Source: UBA3064 sp023258775 (GTDB lineage: Bacteria > Pseudomonadota > Gammaproteobacteria > Burkholderiales > Burkholderiaceae_E). Taken from it: DNA of 33,757 nucleotides. How positions within the stretch are numbered: position 1 is the stretch's first letter; each line of letters opens with the position of its first letter. Shown one piece after another: positions 23,163 through 29,940 of this stretch. Below the pieces are notes generated by a model, which did not search any database, was not told the origin of the DNA, and saw only the letters and a list, made by a program, of their open reading frames with translations. The translations under genes were made by a program, and so were the position numbers. The stretch covers positions 1-33,757 of the forward strand of contig JBIKXS010000036.1 in NCBI GenBank assembly GCA_044355655.1, given 5' to 3'.

Positions 23163-23184
23163 TTCGGGTTTTCGAGGACATCAC

Positions 23185-23448
23185 ATGGTCGTCATTCGTC
23201 TTTCACGGGGTGGTGCAAAGAAACGCCCCTTCTACAACATCGTGGCAGCGAGCAAACGCAATCGCAGAGATGGTGCATTCATTGAACGTCTTGGCTACTA
23301 CAACCCAGTTGCATCTGGTGCCGAGCAGGGACTGCAAATTGCCCTCGACCGAGTTCACCACTGGAAGCAACACGGCGCCGAGCTTTCCCCCGCAGTTGAT
23401 CGCCTGGTAAAGACATTTGCCGCCAAGCAGGCCGGCGCTGTCGCTTAA
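23185..23448 (+). CDS. rpsP: 30S ribosomal protein S16
   Basis: The product has 87 residues and begins MVVIRLSRGGAKKRPFYNIV, the S16 signature, followed by DGAFIERLGYYNP and DRVHHWKQHGAELSPAVDRLV. S16 is needed for 30S assembly. ATG 23185 is preceded by GAGG at a seven-base distance. The open frame extends upstream to 23119, but that stretch covers the promoter and is not coding. First gene of the rpsP-rimM-trmD unit. Confidence 0.98.
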   Translation: MVVIRLSRGGAKKRPFYNIVAASKRNRRDGAFIERLGYYNPVASGAEQGLQIALDRVHHWKQHGAELSPAVDRLVKTFAAKQAGAVA

Positions 23449-23461
23449 ACAAGCAAAACCG

Positions 23462-24349
23462 GTGCCGCCGCTTAAGCCCTCCAAGCGAGGGCAGACGCGC
23501 GATCCGCCGAAACAAGGGTTTGGTAAGCAGGTCTTAGTGCCTGAGAAACCTGGTGATCCATTAGTCCCGCACCGTGCAGCGACAGGGGGACTGCCTGAGC
23601 AAACCATCGCCGCAACGAACGCCTCAAGGGCTTCAAACGCGTCCGTAGACGAACATTGGATTCCTGTTGCACGCGTTACCGACGCCTGGGGTTTGGCTGG
23701 TTGGATCAAGCTCGAGGTGTTCGGCGACACGCAGCGATCCGTGCTTAGCAAGGTAAAACGCTGGCGATTTTCCTCGGTAAATCGAACGACCACGTCGGAG
23801 ACTGAGTTTGCGGTAATCGCTTCGCGAGCTCATGGTGGTGCGTGGGTAGCTCAACTTGAGAGCATCTGCGACCGCGACCAGGCACTTGCTCTCAAAGGGC
23901 AACAGCTCGAAGTCAAACGGAGCGACTTTCCGCGCCTGGCACGTGGTGAGTATTACTGGGTTGATCTTGTCGGTTGCGAGGTTTACAACCGAGATAATGA
24001 ATTGCTTGGCAAAGTTATCGCCATGGATGATCATGGCGCCCACCCCTTGCTACAAGTTAAGCCGCCACGAGCCTCGCCCGATGACGCTGAATCGCCCGAT
24101 GACGCTGAATCGCCCGATAAAGCTAGATCGGTGGATGGTGCGGGATCATTGGATGGTGCCGAATCACTGGATGATGCCGAATCGCTGGATGATGCCGAAT
24201 CGCTGGATGATGCAGGATCAGTAGACGATGTTGTCCAAAGGGAGAAGGTCGGGCGAGCAGTTTTCTACATTCCTTTCGTCAAGCACTTTATCGATCGCGT
24301 TAGCATCGATGCAAAACGGATTGAAGTTGACTGGCATGCTGATTGGTGA
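23462..24349 (+). CDS. rimM: Ribosome maturation factor RimM with N-terminal extension and acidic tandem-repeat insert
   Basis: RimM binds S19 and helps mature the 30S head. The core is clear: HWIPVARVTDAWGLAGWIKL (N-terminal barrel), RDQALALKGQQLEV, then GEYYWVDLVGCEVYN opening the PRC-barrel, and FYIPFVKHFIDRVS with RIEVDW closing it. Two additions stand out. Before the core there are at least 45 and up to 85 Pro/Lys/Ala-rich residues. Within the PRC-barrel, between HPLLQVK and FYIPFV, a 54-residue Asp/Ser/Ala repeat is inserted. The start is unresolved: TTG 23417 (overlapping rpsP), GTG 23462 (used here) and GTG 23537 are all possible, and none has a strong Shine-Dalgarno. Translation from any of them contains the full core. 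Confidence 0.9.
   Translation: MPPLKPSKRGQTRDPPKQGFGKQVLVPEKPGDPLVPHRAATGGLPEQTIAATNASRASNASVDEHWIPVARVTDAWGLAGWIKLEVFGDTQRSVLSKVKRWRFSSVNRTTTSETEFAVIASRAHGGAWVAQLESICDRDQALALKGQQLEVKRSDFPRLARGEYYWVDLVGCEVYNRDNELLGKVIAMDDHGAHPLLQVKPPRASPDDAESPDDAESPDKARSVDGAGSLDGAESLDDAESLDDAESLDDAGSVDDVVQREKVGRAVFYIPFVKHFIDRVSIDAKRIEVDWHADW
24074..24235 (+). repeat. Nine 18-bp tandem units inside rimM (six-residue acidic repeat)
   Basis: Nine adjacent 18-bp units starting at 24074 encode six-residue repeats of the form S-P/L-D-D-A-E. Units 1-2 are identical (SPDDAE), 6-7 nearly so (SLDDAE), and 3-5, 8 and 9 have diverged. The length, 162 bp, keeps the reading frame. The insert falls in the loop of the C-terminal barrel where length varies among RimM proteins. 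It adds about eighteen acidic residues. Confidence 0.95.
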
Positions 24350-24428
24350 TGAGTCCTGTAGTCCACTAAGCATTGCTTGCAGCGCCTGTAGGACTGCTTT
24401 GCAACCATTGATGTTTTCTCCGCCGATT

Positions 24429-24518
24429 GAATTCTTTTCTGTCGCGGACTTCGTTTCTGCGACCGACTTCGTTTCTGCCACGGACTTCGTTTCCTCCATG
24501 GACTTCGTTTCAGCCCGA
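24429..24518 (+). repeat. 18-bp tandem repeat in the rimM-trmD gap
   Basis: Four clear 18-bp units start at 24447, 24465, 24483 and 24501, each beginning GACTTCGTTTC. A degenerate fifth precedes them at 24429-24446. The array fills half of the 195-bp gap between rimM and trmD, genes that usually abut. Short frames pass through it on both strands (DFVSAT-like on +, ETKSVA-like on -), but none has a credible start or homology. Confidence 0.93.
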
Positions 24519-24544
24519 GGACATCCTAGTGGCAAGGGTAACCA

Positions 24545-25294
24545 GTGCGCTTTGATGTACTAACGCTGTTTCCGGAGATGTTTGGCGCTGTGACTCAATA
24601 CGGGGTCAGTGCCCGCGCCTTTGCTTCAGGAATCTGGCATCTTCATTGCTGGAACCCTCGTGATTTCGCCACCAGGAAAATGGGCTACATCGACGATCGA
24701 CCTTTCGGCGGAGGCCCTGGTATGGTGATGCAGGCGGCACCCTTAAGTGCCTGTCTAAAGCAAGTTGATTCGCAACTCGGAAGACGACAGCACCGTATCT
24801 TGCTCAGTCCTGCAGGAAAGCCACTTCAGCAATCGGATATAAGGCGACTCGCCAGCTATTCGGGACTAAGTCTGGTGGCAGGCCGGTATGAGGGCGTCGA
24901 TCAGCGTTTCATCGATCGCGAAATCGACGAGATCTTTGCGCTTGGCGATATCGTGGTTTCGGGTGGCGAATTGCCCGCGATGATGCTCATCGATGCAATC
25001 CTGCGCTGGCTACCTGGCGTGCTGCAAGATGAGCAATCGGCTCAACAAGACTCCTTTGTCGATGGACTGCTCGACTGCCCTCACTACACCAGGCCCGAGT
25101 CTTGGGAAGGCCTTCGGGTTCCCTCAATCTTACTTGGCGGTGATCATGCGGCGATTGCGATCTGGCGTCGCCAGCAAGCCTTGATCGCAACAGCGACTCA
25201 GCGTCCTGATCTGCTCGAGCGAGCTCGGATGCAAGGTTTGCTCAGCGCCGACGATGAGCGAGCCATCGCCACTTCGCCGCTGTTTAAAGACTGA
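24545..25294 (+). CDS. trmD: tRNA (guanine-N1)-methyltransferase TrmD
   Basis: TrmD methylates G37 of tRNAs that read CNN and UGG-type codons, preventing frameshifts. The 249-residue product shows MRFDVLTLFPEMF, the GGPGMVMQAAPL loop, ILLSPAGKPLQQ, and the trefoil-knot SAM site AGRYEGVDQRFID with GDIVVSGGELPAM. The C-terminal helical domain (DGLLDCPHYTRPESWEG ... VPSILLGGDHAAI) binds the anticodon arm. It starts at GTG 24545 with AAGGG six bases upstream. Separated from rimM by the 18-bp repeat array and convergent with the acyl-CoA dehydrogenase gene. Confidence 0.98.
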   Translation: MRFDVLTLFPEMFGAVTQYGVSARAFASGIWHLHCWNPRDFATRKMGYIDDRPFGGGPGMVMQAAPLSACLKQVDSQLGRRQHRILLSPAGKPLQQSDIRRLASYSGLSLVAGRYEGVDQRFIDREIDEIFALGDIVVSGGELPAMMLIDAILRWLPGVLQDEQSAQQDSFVDGLLDCPHYTRPESWEGLRVPSILLGGDHAAIAIWRRQQALIATATQRPDLLERARMQGLLSADDERAIATSPLFKD

Positions 25295-25385
25295 GCGAAG
25301 AGACCCATCACTCAGACGGCCTACCCCCTGAGACCGGCGACGAAGCCCTGAAGCAACGCCAGCAGCCTAGCGTCGCAACCAAAGC

Positions 25386-27266
25386 CTAAAACTCGTCTAC
25401 CTCAAGTGCCATTACTGCATCTGCACCAGCGCAAATCGAATGCGCAAGCGCTGCCGTCTGCGGCAACAAATGATCAGCGTAAAAGCTTGCGGTCATTAAC
25501 TTGGCACGTAAAAACCCTCGGTCGCCCTTTTGCTCACCTAAGTGCTGGTAGGCTGCCAAGCCGGCACGCCCCAGTTGCCAGCCCGAGCAAGCAAGACCAA
25601 AGAGCTTGAGAAAGTTCACCGATCCAGAAAATATTGCGTGAATATCCGATTTGCCAACCGACATCATCCAACTCACCGATTGCTCGATCGCGTCTGCCGC
25701 AACCTCGAGTTGCGCAGCAATTGCCTGCGGTGCCTTGCCAAGAGCCCTTTCGCCTCGGCCAGCCTCCTTAATCGACGATTCTGGCAGTGGGGCTAGCCCA
25801 CGCAATTGCTTGGCGGTCGCTCGAATTTCAGAGGCTATCGCGCGTGCGGTTACGCCACCTTCGCGCAGGGTTTTTCGACCAATCAAATCGTTGGCCTGAA
25901 TCGCTGTCGTTCCTTCGTAGATCGGTAAGATGCGCGCATCGCGATAAAACTGGGCTGCACCTGTTTCCTCGATAAAGCCCATACCGCCATGGACTTGAAC
26001 ACCGATAGAGGTCACCTCAAGCGACATTTCGGTCGACCAACCCTTCACAATGGGCACCATAAACTCATACATGCGCTGCTGAAGTTGCCGCTGCTGAGCG
26101 TCAGGATGCTGATGCGCAAGGTCAAAGCATGCTGCCGTTGCCATAGCCATTGCCCGCGCACCCTCAACATGGGCCCGCATTGTCATGAGCATTCGTCGCA
26201 CATCGGGATGATGTGCAATCGCCACCGGCGCTGCAGAGCCCCCAACATCACGGCTTTGTACCCGATCCTTTGAAAAGCTGGCCGCCTTCTGATAGGCACG
26301 ATCGGCAACAGCAATACCCTGAACACCAACAGCAAAGCGAGCAGCGTTCATCATGACAAACATGTACTCAAGACCGCGATTCTCTTCCCCGACCAAATAG
26401 CCAATGGCGCCAGCCTCAGCCGTACTCCCAGACTCTGCTGCGATCGGAAACTTGCCGTCACCGTACAAAAGCACCGCAGTTGGCGAAGCCTTGATACCAA
26501 GCTTATGCTCGATCGATGTACAAAATACATCGTTACGATCACCGAGCGAACCATCGGTTTTAACCAAAAACTTCGGAACGATGAAAAGCGAAATACCTTT
26601 TACACCTTCGGGAGCCTCGGGCGTGCGTGCCAACACCAAATGAATGATGTTGGAGGCCATATCATGCTCACCGTAGGTGATATAAATTTTTTGCCCAAAA
26701 ATCCGATAGCTGCCATCGGTTTGTGGTGTCGCACGTGTACGAACCATCGACAGATCAGACCCCGCTTGAGGCTCTGTGAGGTTCATGGTGCCGGTCCACT
26801 CACCCGCAATCATCGAGGGGATAAAACGCTGCTTTTGTGCTTCGCTTCCAGCGGTATCGAGCGCCTCGATCGCGCCATCTGTGAGCAAAGGACAAAGGGC
26901 AAAACTTAAGTTAGCGGCGTTAAGCATTTCGCCGCAGCAAGACGCAATCAGCTTGGGCAAGCCCTGTCCGCCAAAGTGTGAGCCGTGTTGCACGCCCTGC
27001 CAACCCGCAGCGGCGTATTGCGCAAATGCTTCCTTAAAACCGGGTGTGGTCGTAACAACGCCCTGGTTGACCACACTTGGCTGTTGATCACCAATCCAGT
27101 TGAGCGGCGCAATAACGTCTTGATTGAATTTCGCGCACTCTTCCAAGACTGCGGCTGCGGTTTCAAGATTGGCATCTTCAAATCCCGGCAATTTACAGAT
27201 TTGCTCAAGATTGGCCACATGCTCCATGTTGAAAAGCATGTCGGCAACAGGTGCAACATAGCTCAT
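25386..27266 (-). CDS. Acyl-CoA dehydrogenase, large (about 600-residue, DmdC-like) subfamily
   Basis: A 626-residue flavoprotein, much longer than the usual 380-residue enzymes. After an N-terminal extension (about 1-80), the acyl-CoA dehydrogenase core carries TEPQAGSDLSMVRTRA (FAD/substrate loop), the middle beta domain, and FMMNAARFAVGVQG. The catalytic base is E451 in PIYEGTTAIQ. An additional C-terminal helical domain (about 480-620) follows. This layout is that of the subfamily including DmdC (3-methylmercaptopropionyl-CoA dehydrogenase); many members act on other acyl-CoAs, so the substrate is open. The gene starts three bases after etfA, so its electron acceptor is encoded in the same unit. 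Confidence 0.93.
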   Translation of the reverse strand: MSYVAPVADMLFNMEHVANLEQICKLPGFEDANLETAAAVLEECAKFNQDVIAPLNWIGDQQPSVVNQGVVTTTPGFKEAFAQYAAAGWQGVQHGSHFGGQGLPKLIASCCGEMLNAANLSFALCPLLTDGAIEALDTAGSEAQKQRFIPSMIAGEWTGTMNLTEPQAGSDLSMVRTRATPQTDGSYRIFGQKIYITYGEHDMASNIIHLVLARTPEAPEGVKGISLFIVPKFLVKTDGSLGDRNDVFCTSIEHKLGIKASPTAVLLYGDGKFPIAAESGSTAEAGAIGYLVGEENRGLEYMFVMMNAARFAVGVQGIAVADRAYQKAASFSKDRVQSRDVGGSAAPVAIAHHPDVRRMLMTMRAHVEGARAMAMATAACFDLAHQHPDAQQRQLQQRMYEFMVPIVKGWSTEMSLEVTSIGVQVHGGMGFIEETGAAQFYRDARILPIYEGTTAIQANDLIGRKTLREGGVTARAIASEIRATAKQLRGLAPLPESSIKEAGRGERALGKAPQAIAAQLEVAADAIEQSVSWMMSVGKSDIHAIFSGSVNFLKLFGLACSGWQLGRAGLAAYQHLGEQKGDRGFLRAKLMTASFYADHLLPQTAALAHSICAGADAVMALEVDEF

Positions 27267-27269
27267 GGC

Positions 27270-28202
27270 TTACCCCAATGCAGCTTGTAGCTCAGGCACA
27301 GCCTGAAACAAATCGGCGACTAATCCGTAATCGGCCACGCCGAATATTGGCGCCTCAGCATCTTTATTGATGGCAACGATCACCTTAGAGTCCTTCATCC
27401 CGGCTAAATGCTGGATCGCGCCAGAAATACCGATCGCAACATAAAGTTGAGGCGCAACAATCTTTCCAGTCTGACCAACCTGCCAGTCATTAGGCGCATA
27501 GCCGGCATCGACCGCAGCCCTCGATGCACCCATCGCAGCACCAAGCCTATCCGCAATCGGTTCTAGAATTTTAAAGTTGTCTGAAGAACCCATACCGCGA
27601 CCACCTGACACCACAACCTTTGCTGCCGTTAGCTCGGGACGATCCGATTTGGCTAGTTCCCGCGAGACGAATTGGCTCTTTCCCGTATCTGCTACAGCGT
27701 TGATTACCTCAATCGGTGCAAGGCCTGCACCCAAGGCGGCCGCGTCAAAGCCGGTGGTACGAACGGTGATGACTTTGCTTGCATCAAGCGATTGCACCGT
27801 GGCAATGGCATTGCCTGCATAAATCGGTCGGGTGAAACTATCTGGGGCATTGACAGCGATGATGTCACTCAACTGAGCCACATCCAGGCGCGCCGCTATG
27901 CGTGGCGCGAGATTTTTGCCGAAGGCGGTTGCAGGTGCGAGGATGTGGCTATAGGCCGATGCCAGGGCGAGCACTTGCTCGGCAACATTTTCAGCGGTCT
28001 GTGCTTCAAAATGAGGAGCATCTGCATGAAGCACTTTGGCAATACCTGAAATACCCGCTGCAGCTTGTGCAACCGACGCACAGCCCGAGCCAGCAACGAG
28101 AACGTGAACCTCTGGCGCGGTTTGCAGTGCCGCTGTCACTGTGTTGAGCGTGCTCGGCTTAAGTTGGCCGTTTTCGTGTTCGGCAATCACTAGTGCAGTC
28201 AT
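27270..28202 (-). CDS. etfA: Electron transfer flavoprotein alpha subunit
   Basis: The 310-residue product is EtfA. The N-terminal domain with APATAFGKNLAPRIAARLDVAQLSD leads to the FAD-binding C-terminal domain, which shows VVSGGRGMGS, GASRAAVDAGYAP, VGQTGKIVAPQLYVAIGISGAIQH and AINKDAEAPIFGVADYGLVAD. With EtfB it carries electrons from acyl-CoA dehydrogenases to ETF-ubiquinone oxidoreductase. The gene lies one base after etfB and three bases before the acyl-CoA dehydrogenase. Confidence 0.98.
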   Translation of the reverse strand: MTALVIAEHENGQLKPSTLNTVTAALQTAPEVHVLVAGSGCASVAQAAAGISGIAKVLHADAPHFEAQTAENVAEQVLALASAYSHILAPATAFGKNLAPRIAARLDVAQLSDIIAVNAPDSFTRPIYAGNAIATVQSLDASKVITVRTTGFDAAALGAGLAPIEVINAVADTGKSQFVSRELAKSDRPELTAAKVVVSGGRGMGSSDNFKILEPIADRLGAAMGASRAAVDAGYAPNDWQVGQTGKIVAPQLYVAIGISGAIQHLAGMKDSKVIVAINKDAEAPIFGVADYGLVADLFQAVPELQAALG

Positions 28203-28203
28203 G

Positions 28204-28953
28204 TCAAATCACCTTTGCTTCGTTTTTCAGTTTATCGACCAAGGTCGCAACATCAGGCACCTTAATGCCCGCTGAGCGCCCTGGAGGATCGGTCACTTTG
28301 AGCGTCTTGAGGCGGGGCGTCACGTCAACACCCAAGTCAGCCGGCGTCAGGTGATCGAGTTGCTTTTTCTTGGCCTTCATGATGTTTGGCAAGGTCACAT
28401 AGCGCGGCTCATTAAGACGCAAGTCAGTGGTAATAACCGCTGGCAGGGGCATGCTGAGGGTTTCAAGACCGCCATCGACTTCCCGGGTTACGTGCAAACT
28501 GCCATCCTGCAGATCAACCTTTGACGCAAAGGTTGCCTGTGGATAATTTGCGAGCGCTGCGAGCATTTGCCCGGTCTGGTTCGCGTCATCGTCAATGGCT
28601 TGCTTGCCAAGAATCATCAATCCGGGTTGCTCTCGATCTACCACGGCCTTGAGCAACTTAGCGACCGCCAGAGGCTGTAACTCAACATCGGTCTCGATCA
28701 AAATAGCACGATCAGCGCCTATCGCCATGGCTGTGCGCAATGTTTCCTGGCAGGAAGTCGTTCCAGCTGACACCGCAATAATCTCGGTCACCTGCCCCTT
28801 TTCTTTCAATCTGACAGCTTCTTCGACTGCAATTTCATCAAAGGGATTCATCGACATTTTGACGTTGGCAATATCGACACCCGTTTGATCGCTTTTCACA
28901 CGGACTTTGACGTTGTAGTCAACAACCCGCTTCACCGGTACTAATACCTTCAT
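28204..28953 (-). CDS. etfB: Electron transfer flavoprotein beta subunit
   Basis: The 249-residue product begins MKVLVPVKRVVDYNVKV and contains KMSMNPFDEIAVEEAVRLKE, GKQAIDDDANQTGQMLAALA and the AMP-binding segment, as in housekeeping EtfB. ATG 28951-28953 follows GGAGG with a nine-base spacer. It precedes etfA by one base and follows the enoyl-CoA hydratase gene by 45 bp, so the four genes probably share a transcript. Confidence 0.98.
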   Translation of the reverse strand: MKVLVPVKRVVDYNVKVRVKSDQTGVDIANVKMSMNPFDEIAVEEAVRLKEKGQVTEIIAVSAGTTSCQETLRTAMAIGADRAILIETDVELQPLAVAKLLKAVVDREQPGLMILGKQAIDDDANQTGQMLAALANYPQATFASKVDLQDGSLHVTREVDGGLETLSMPLPAVITTDLRLNEPRYVTLPNIMKAKKKQLDHLTPADLGVDVTPRLKTLKVTDPPGRSAGIKVPDVATLVDKLKNEAKVI

Positions 28954-28998
28954 GCGCTACATCCTCCGATTTAATTGTTCGATTCTACTGGAGCCCGC

Positions 28999-29847
28999 TT
29001 ATGCTTCATGATTGTCGTTCACAGCCCACGTCGGCGAGCGCTTTTCAACAAATGCACTCACGCCCTCTCTGGTTTGCGCATCCATCATGTTGCAGGCCAT
29101 GGTCTGCCCTGCGAGCTGGTAGGCGGCCTCGATTCCCATTTCAAGCTGTCTGTAAAACAATTGCTTACCTGCGCTTATCGCAACTTGAGGTTTGTCAATA
29201 ATGCGCTTGCAAAGCTGTGTAACGGCGGCGTCGAGATGTTCTTTATCAACCACTTGATTGACGAGTCCTCGGTCCTTTGCTTCCTTCGCATCGATGAATT
29301 CGCCAGTGACCAGCATTTCAAAAGCTTGCTTTCGCGACAAATTCCGCGTCAGAGGCACCGAAGGCGTTGAACAAAAAAGACCCAAATTAACGCCTGATAC
29401 GGCAAACTTTGCTTCACTCGATGCGATCGCCAGGTCGCACATTGCAACAAGCTGGCACCCAGCAGCTGTTGCAAGACCATGCACCTTCGCGATCACAGGC
29501 TGGGGCATTCGCTGGATACTCATCATCATGCGCGTGCAAGCAGCAAAAAGGCTCTGAAATTCGCGCTGATCTTCCATCGCAAGCATCTCGCGCAAATCGT
29601 GTCCTGCACAAAAGGCTTTGCCCTCTCCAGCGATAACAACAACCCGAATGCTGTCGTCGTTTGCGATGGCTTGTAGTTGCGCCGAGAGCGCGTCGAGTAA
29701 TTGCCTAGACAGTGCATTGAATTGCTTGGGCCGGGCCATGGTGATCGTCGCAATGGCATGCTGACAAGCAAGGCTAAGGACATGGCCCTCCTCTCGAGCT
29801 GTGGCAGCACTCGCCCCGACGGCTGAAGCATCATTTCTACTTGTCAT
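28999..29847 (-). CDS. Enoyl-CoA hydratase/isomerase family protein (ECHDC3-like)
   Basis: A 282-residue crotonase-fold protein. It has GEGKAFCAGHDLREM (first oxyanion-hole segment), then KVHGLATAAGCQLVAMCDLAIAS (second), and VNLGLFCSTPSVPLTRN, the G-L-F-C-x-T-P block seen in the ECHDC3-type branch. The acid at the hydratase-critical position after the second oxyanion segment is not obvious, so classical hydration is uncertain. I chose ATG 29845-29847. The frame remains open a further 546 bp antisense to mltB, but that part is not conserved. First gene of a likely beta-oxidation unit with etfB, etfA and the acyl-CoA dehydrogenase. Confidence 0.9.
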   Translation of the reverse strand: MTSRNDASAVGASAATAREEGHVLSLACQHAIATITMARPKQFNALSRQLLDALSAQLQAIANDDSIRVVVIAGEGKAFCAGHDLREMLAMEDQREFQSLFAACTRMMMSIQRMPQPVIAKVHGLATAAGCQLVAMCDLAIASSEAKFAVSGVNLGLFCSTPSVPLTRNLSRKQAFEMLVTGEFIDAKEAKDRGLVNQVVDKEHLDAAVTQLCKRIIDKPQVAISAGKQLFYRQLEMGIEAAYQLAGQTMACNMMDAQTREGVSAFVEKRSPTWAVNDNHEA

Positions 29848-29890
29848 GTCAACGCCCCGCAATTTGTTGCATCGTTGTACGAAAGCTATC

Positions 29891-29927
29891 ATCGTTCTCA
29901 AGGCAATAAAGCCTTTTGGACGACGAT
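29891..29927 (+). other. Imperfect hairpin in the mltB leader
   Basis: An outer stem ATCGT (29891-29895) / ACGAT (29923-29927) encloses an inner stem AAGGC (29900-29904) / GCCTT (29911-29915) with an AATAAA loop. It lies 13 bases before the mltB ATG. It lacks a terminator U-run. A weak -10-like TATCAT lies at 29887-29892. Confidence 0.3.
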
Positions 29928-29940
29928 TTGAGCCGAGACG

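Noticed and set aside
24218..24535. 105-codon minus frame with ETKSVA repeats in the rimM-trmD gap
   Set aside because: It is antisense to the end of rimM and derives from the 18-bp array. No ribosome-binding site or homology is apparent.
25295..25385. Intrinsic terminator between trmD and the acyl-CoA dehydrogenase
   Set aside because: Inverted repeats exist (CTCAG/CTGAG, and GCGACG/CGTCGC with a long loop), but there is no T-run after either and the loops are long.
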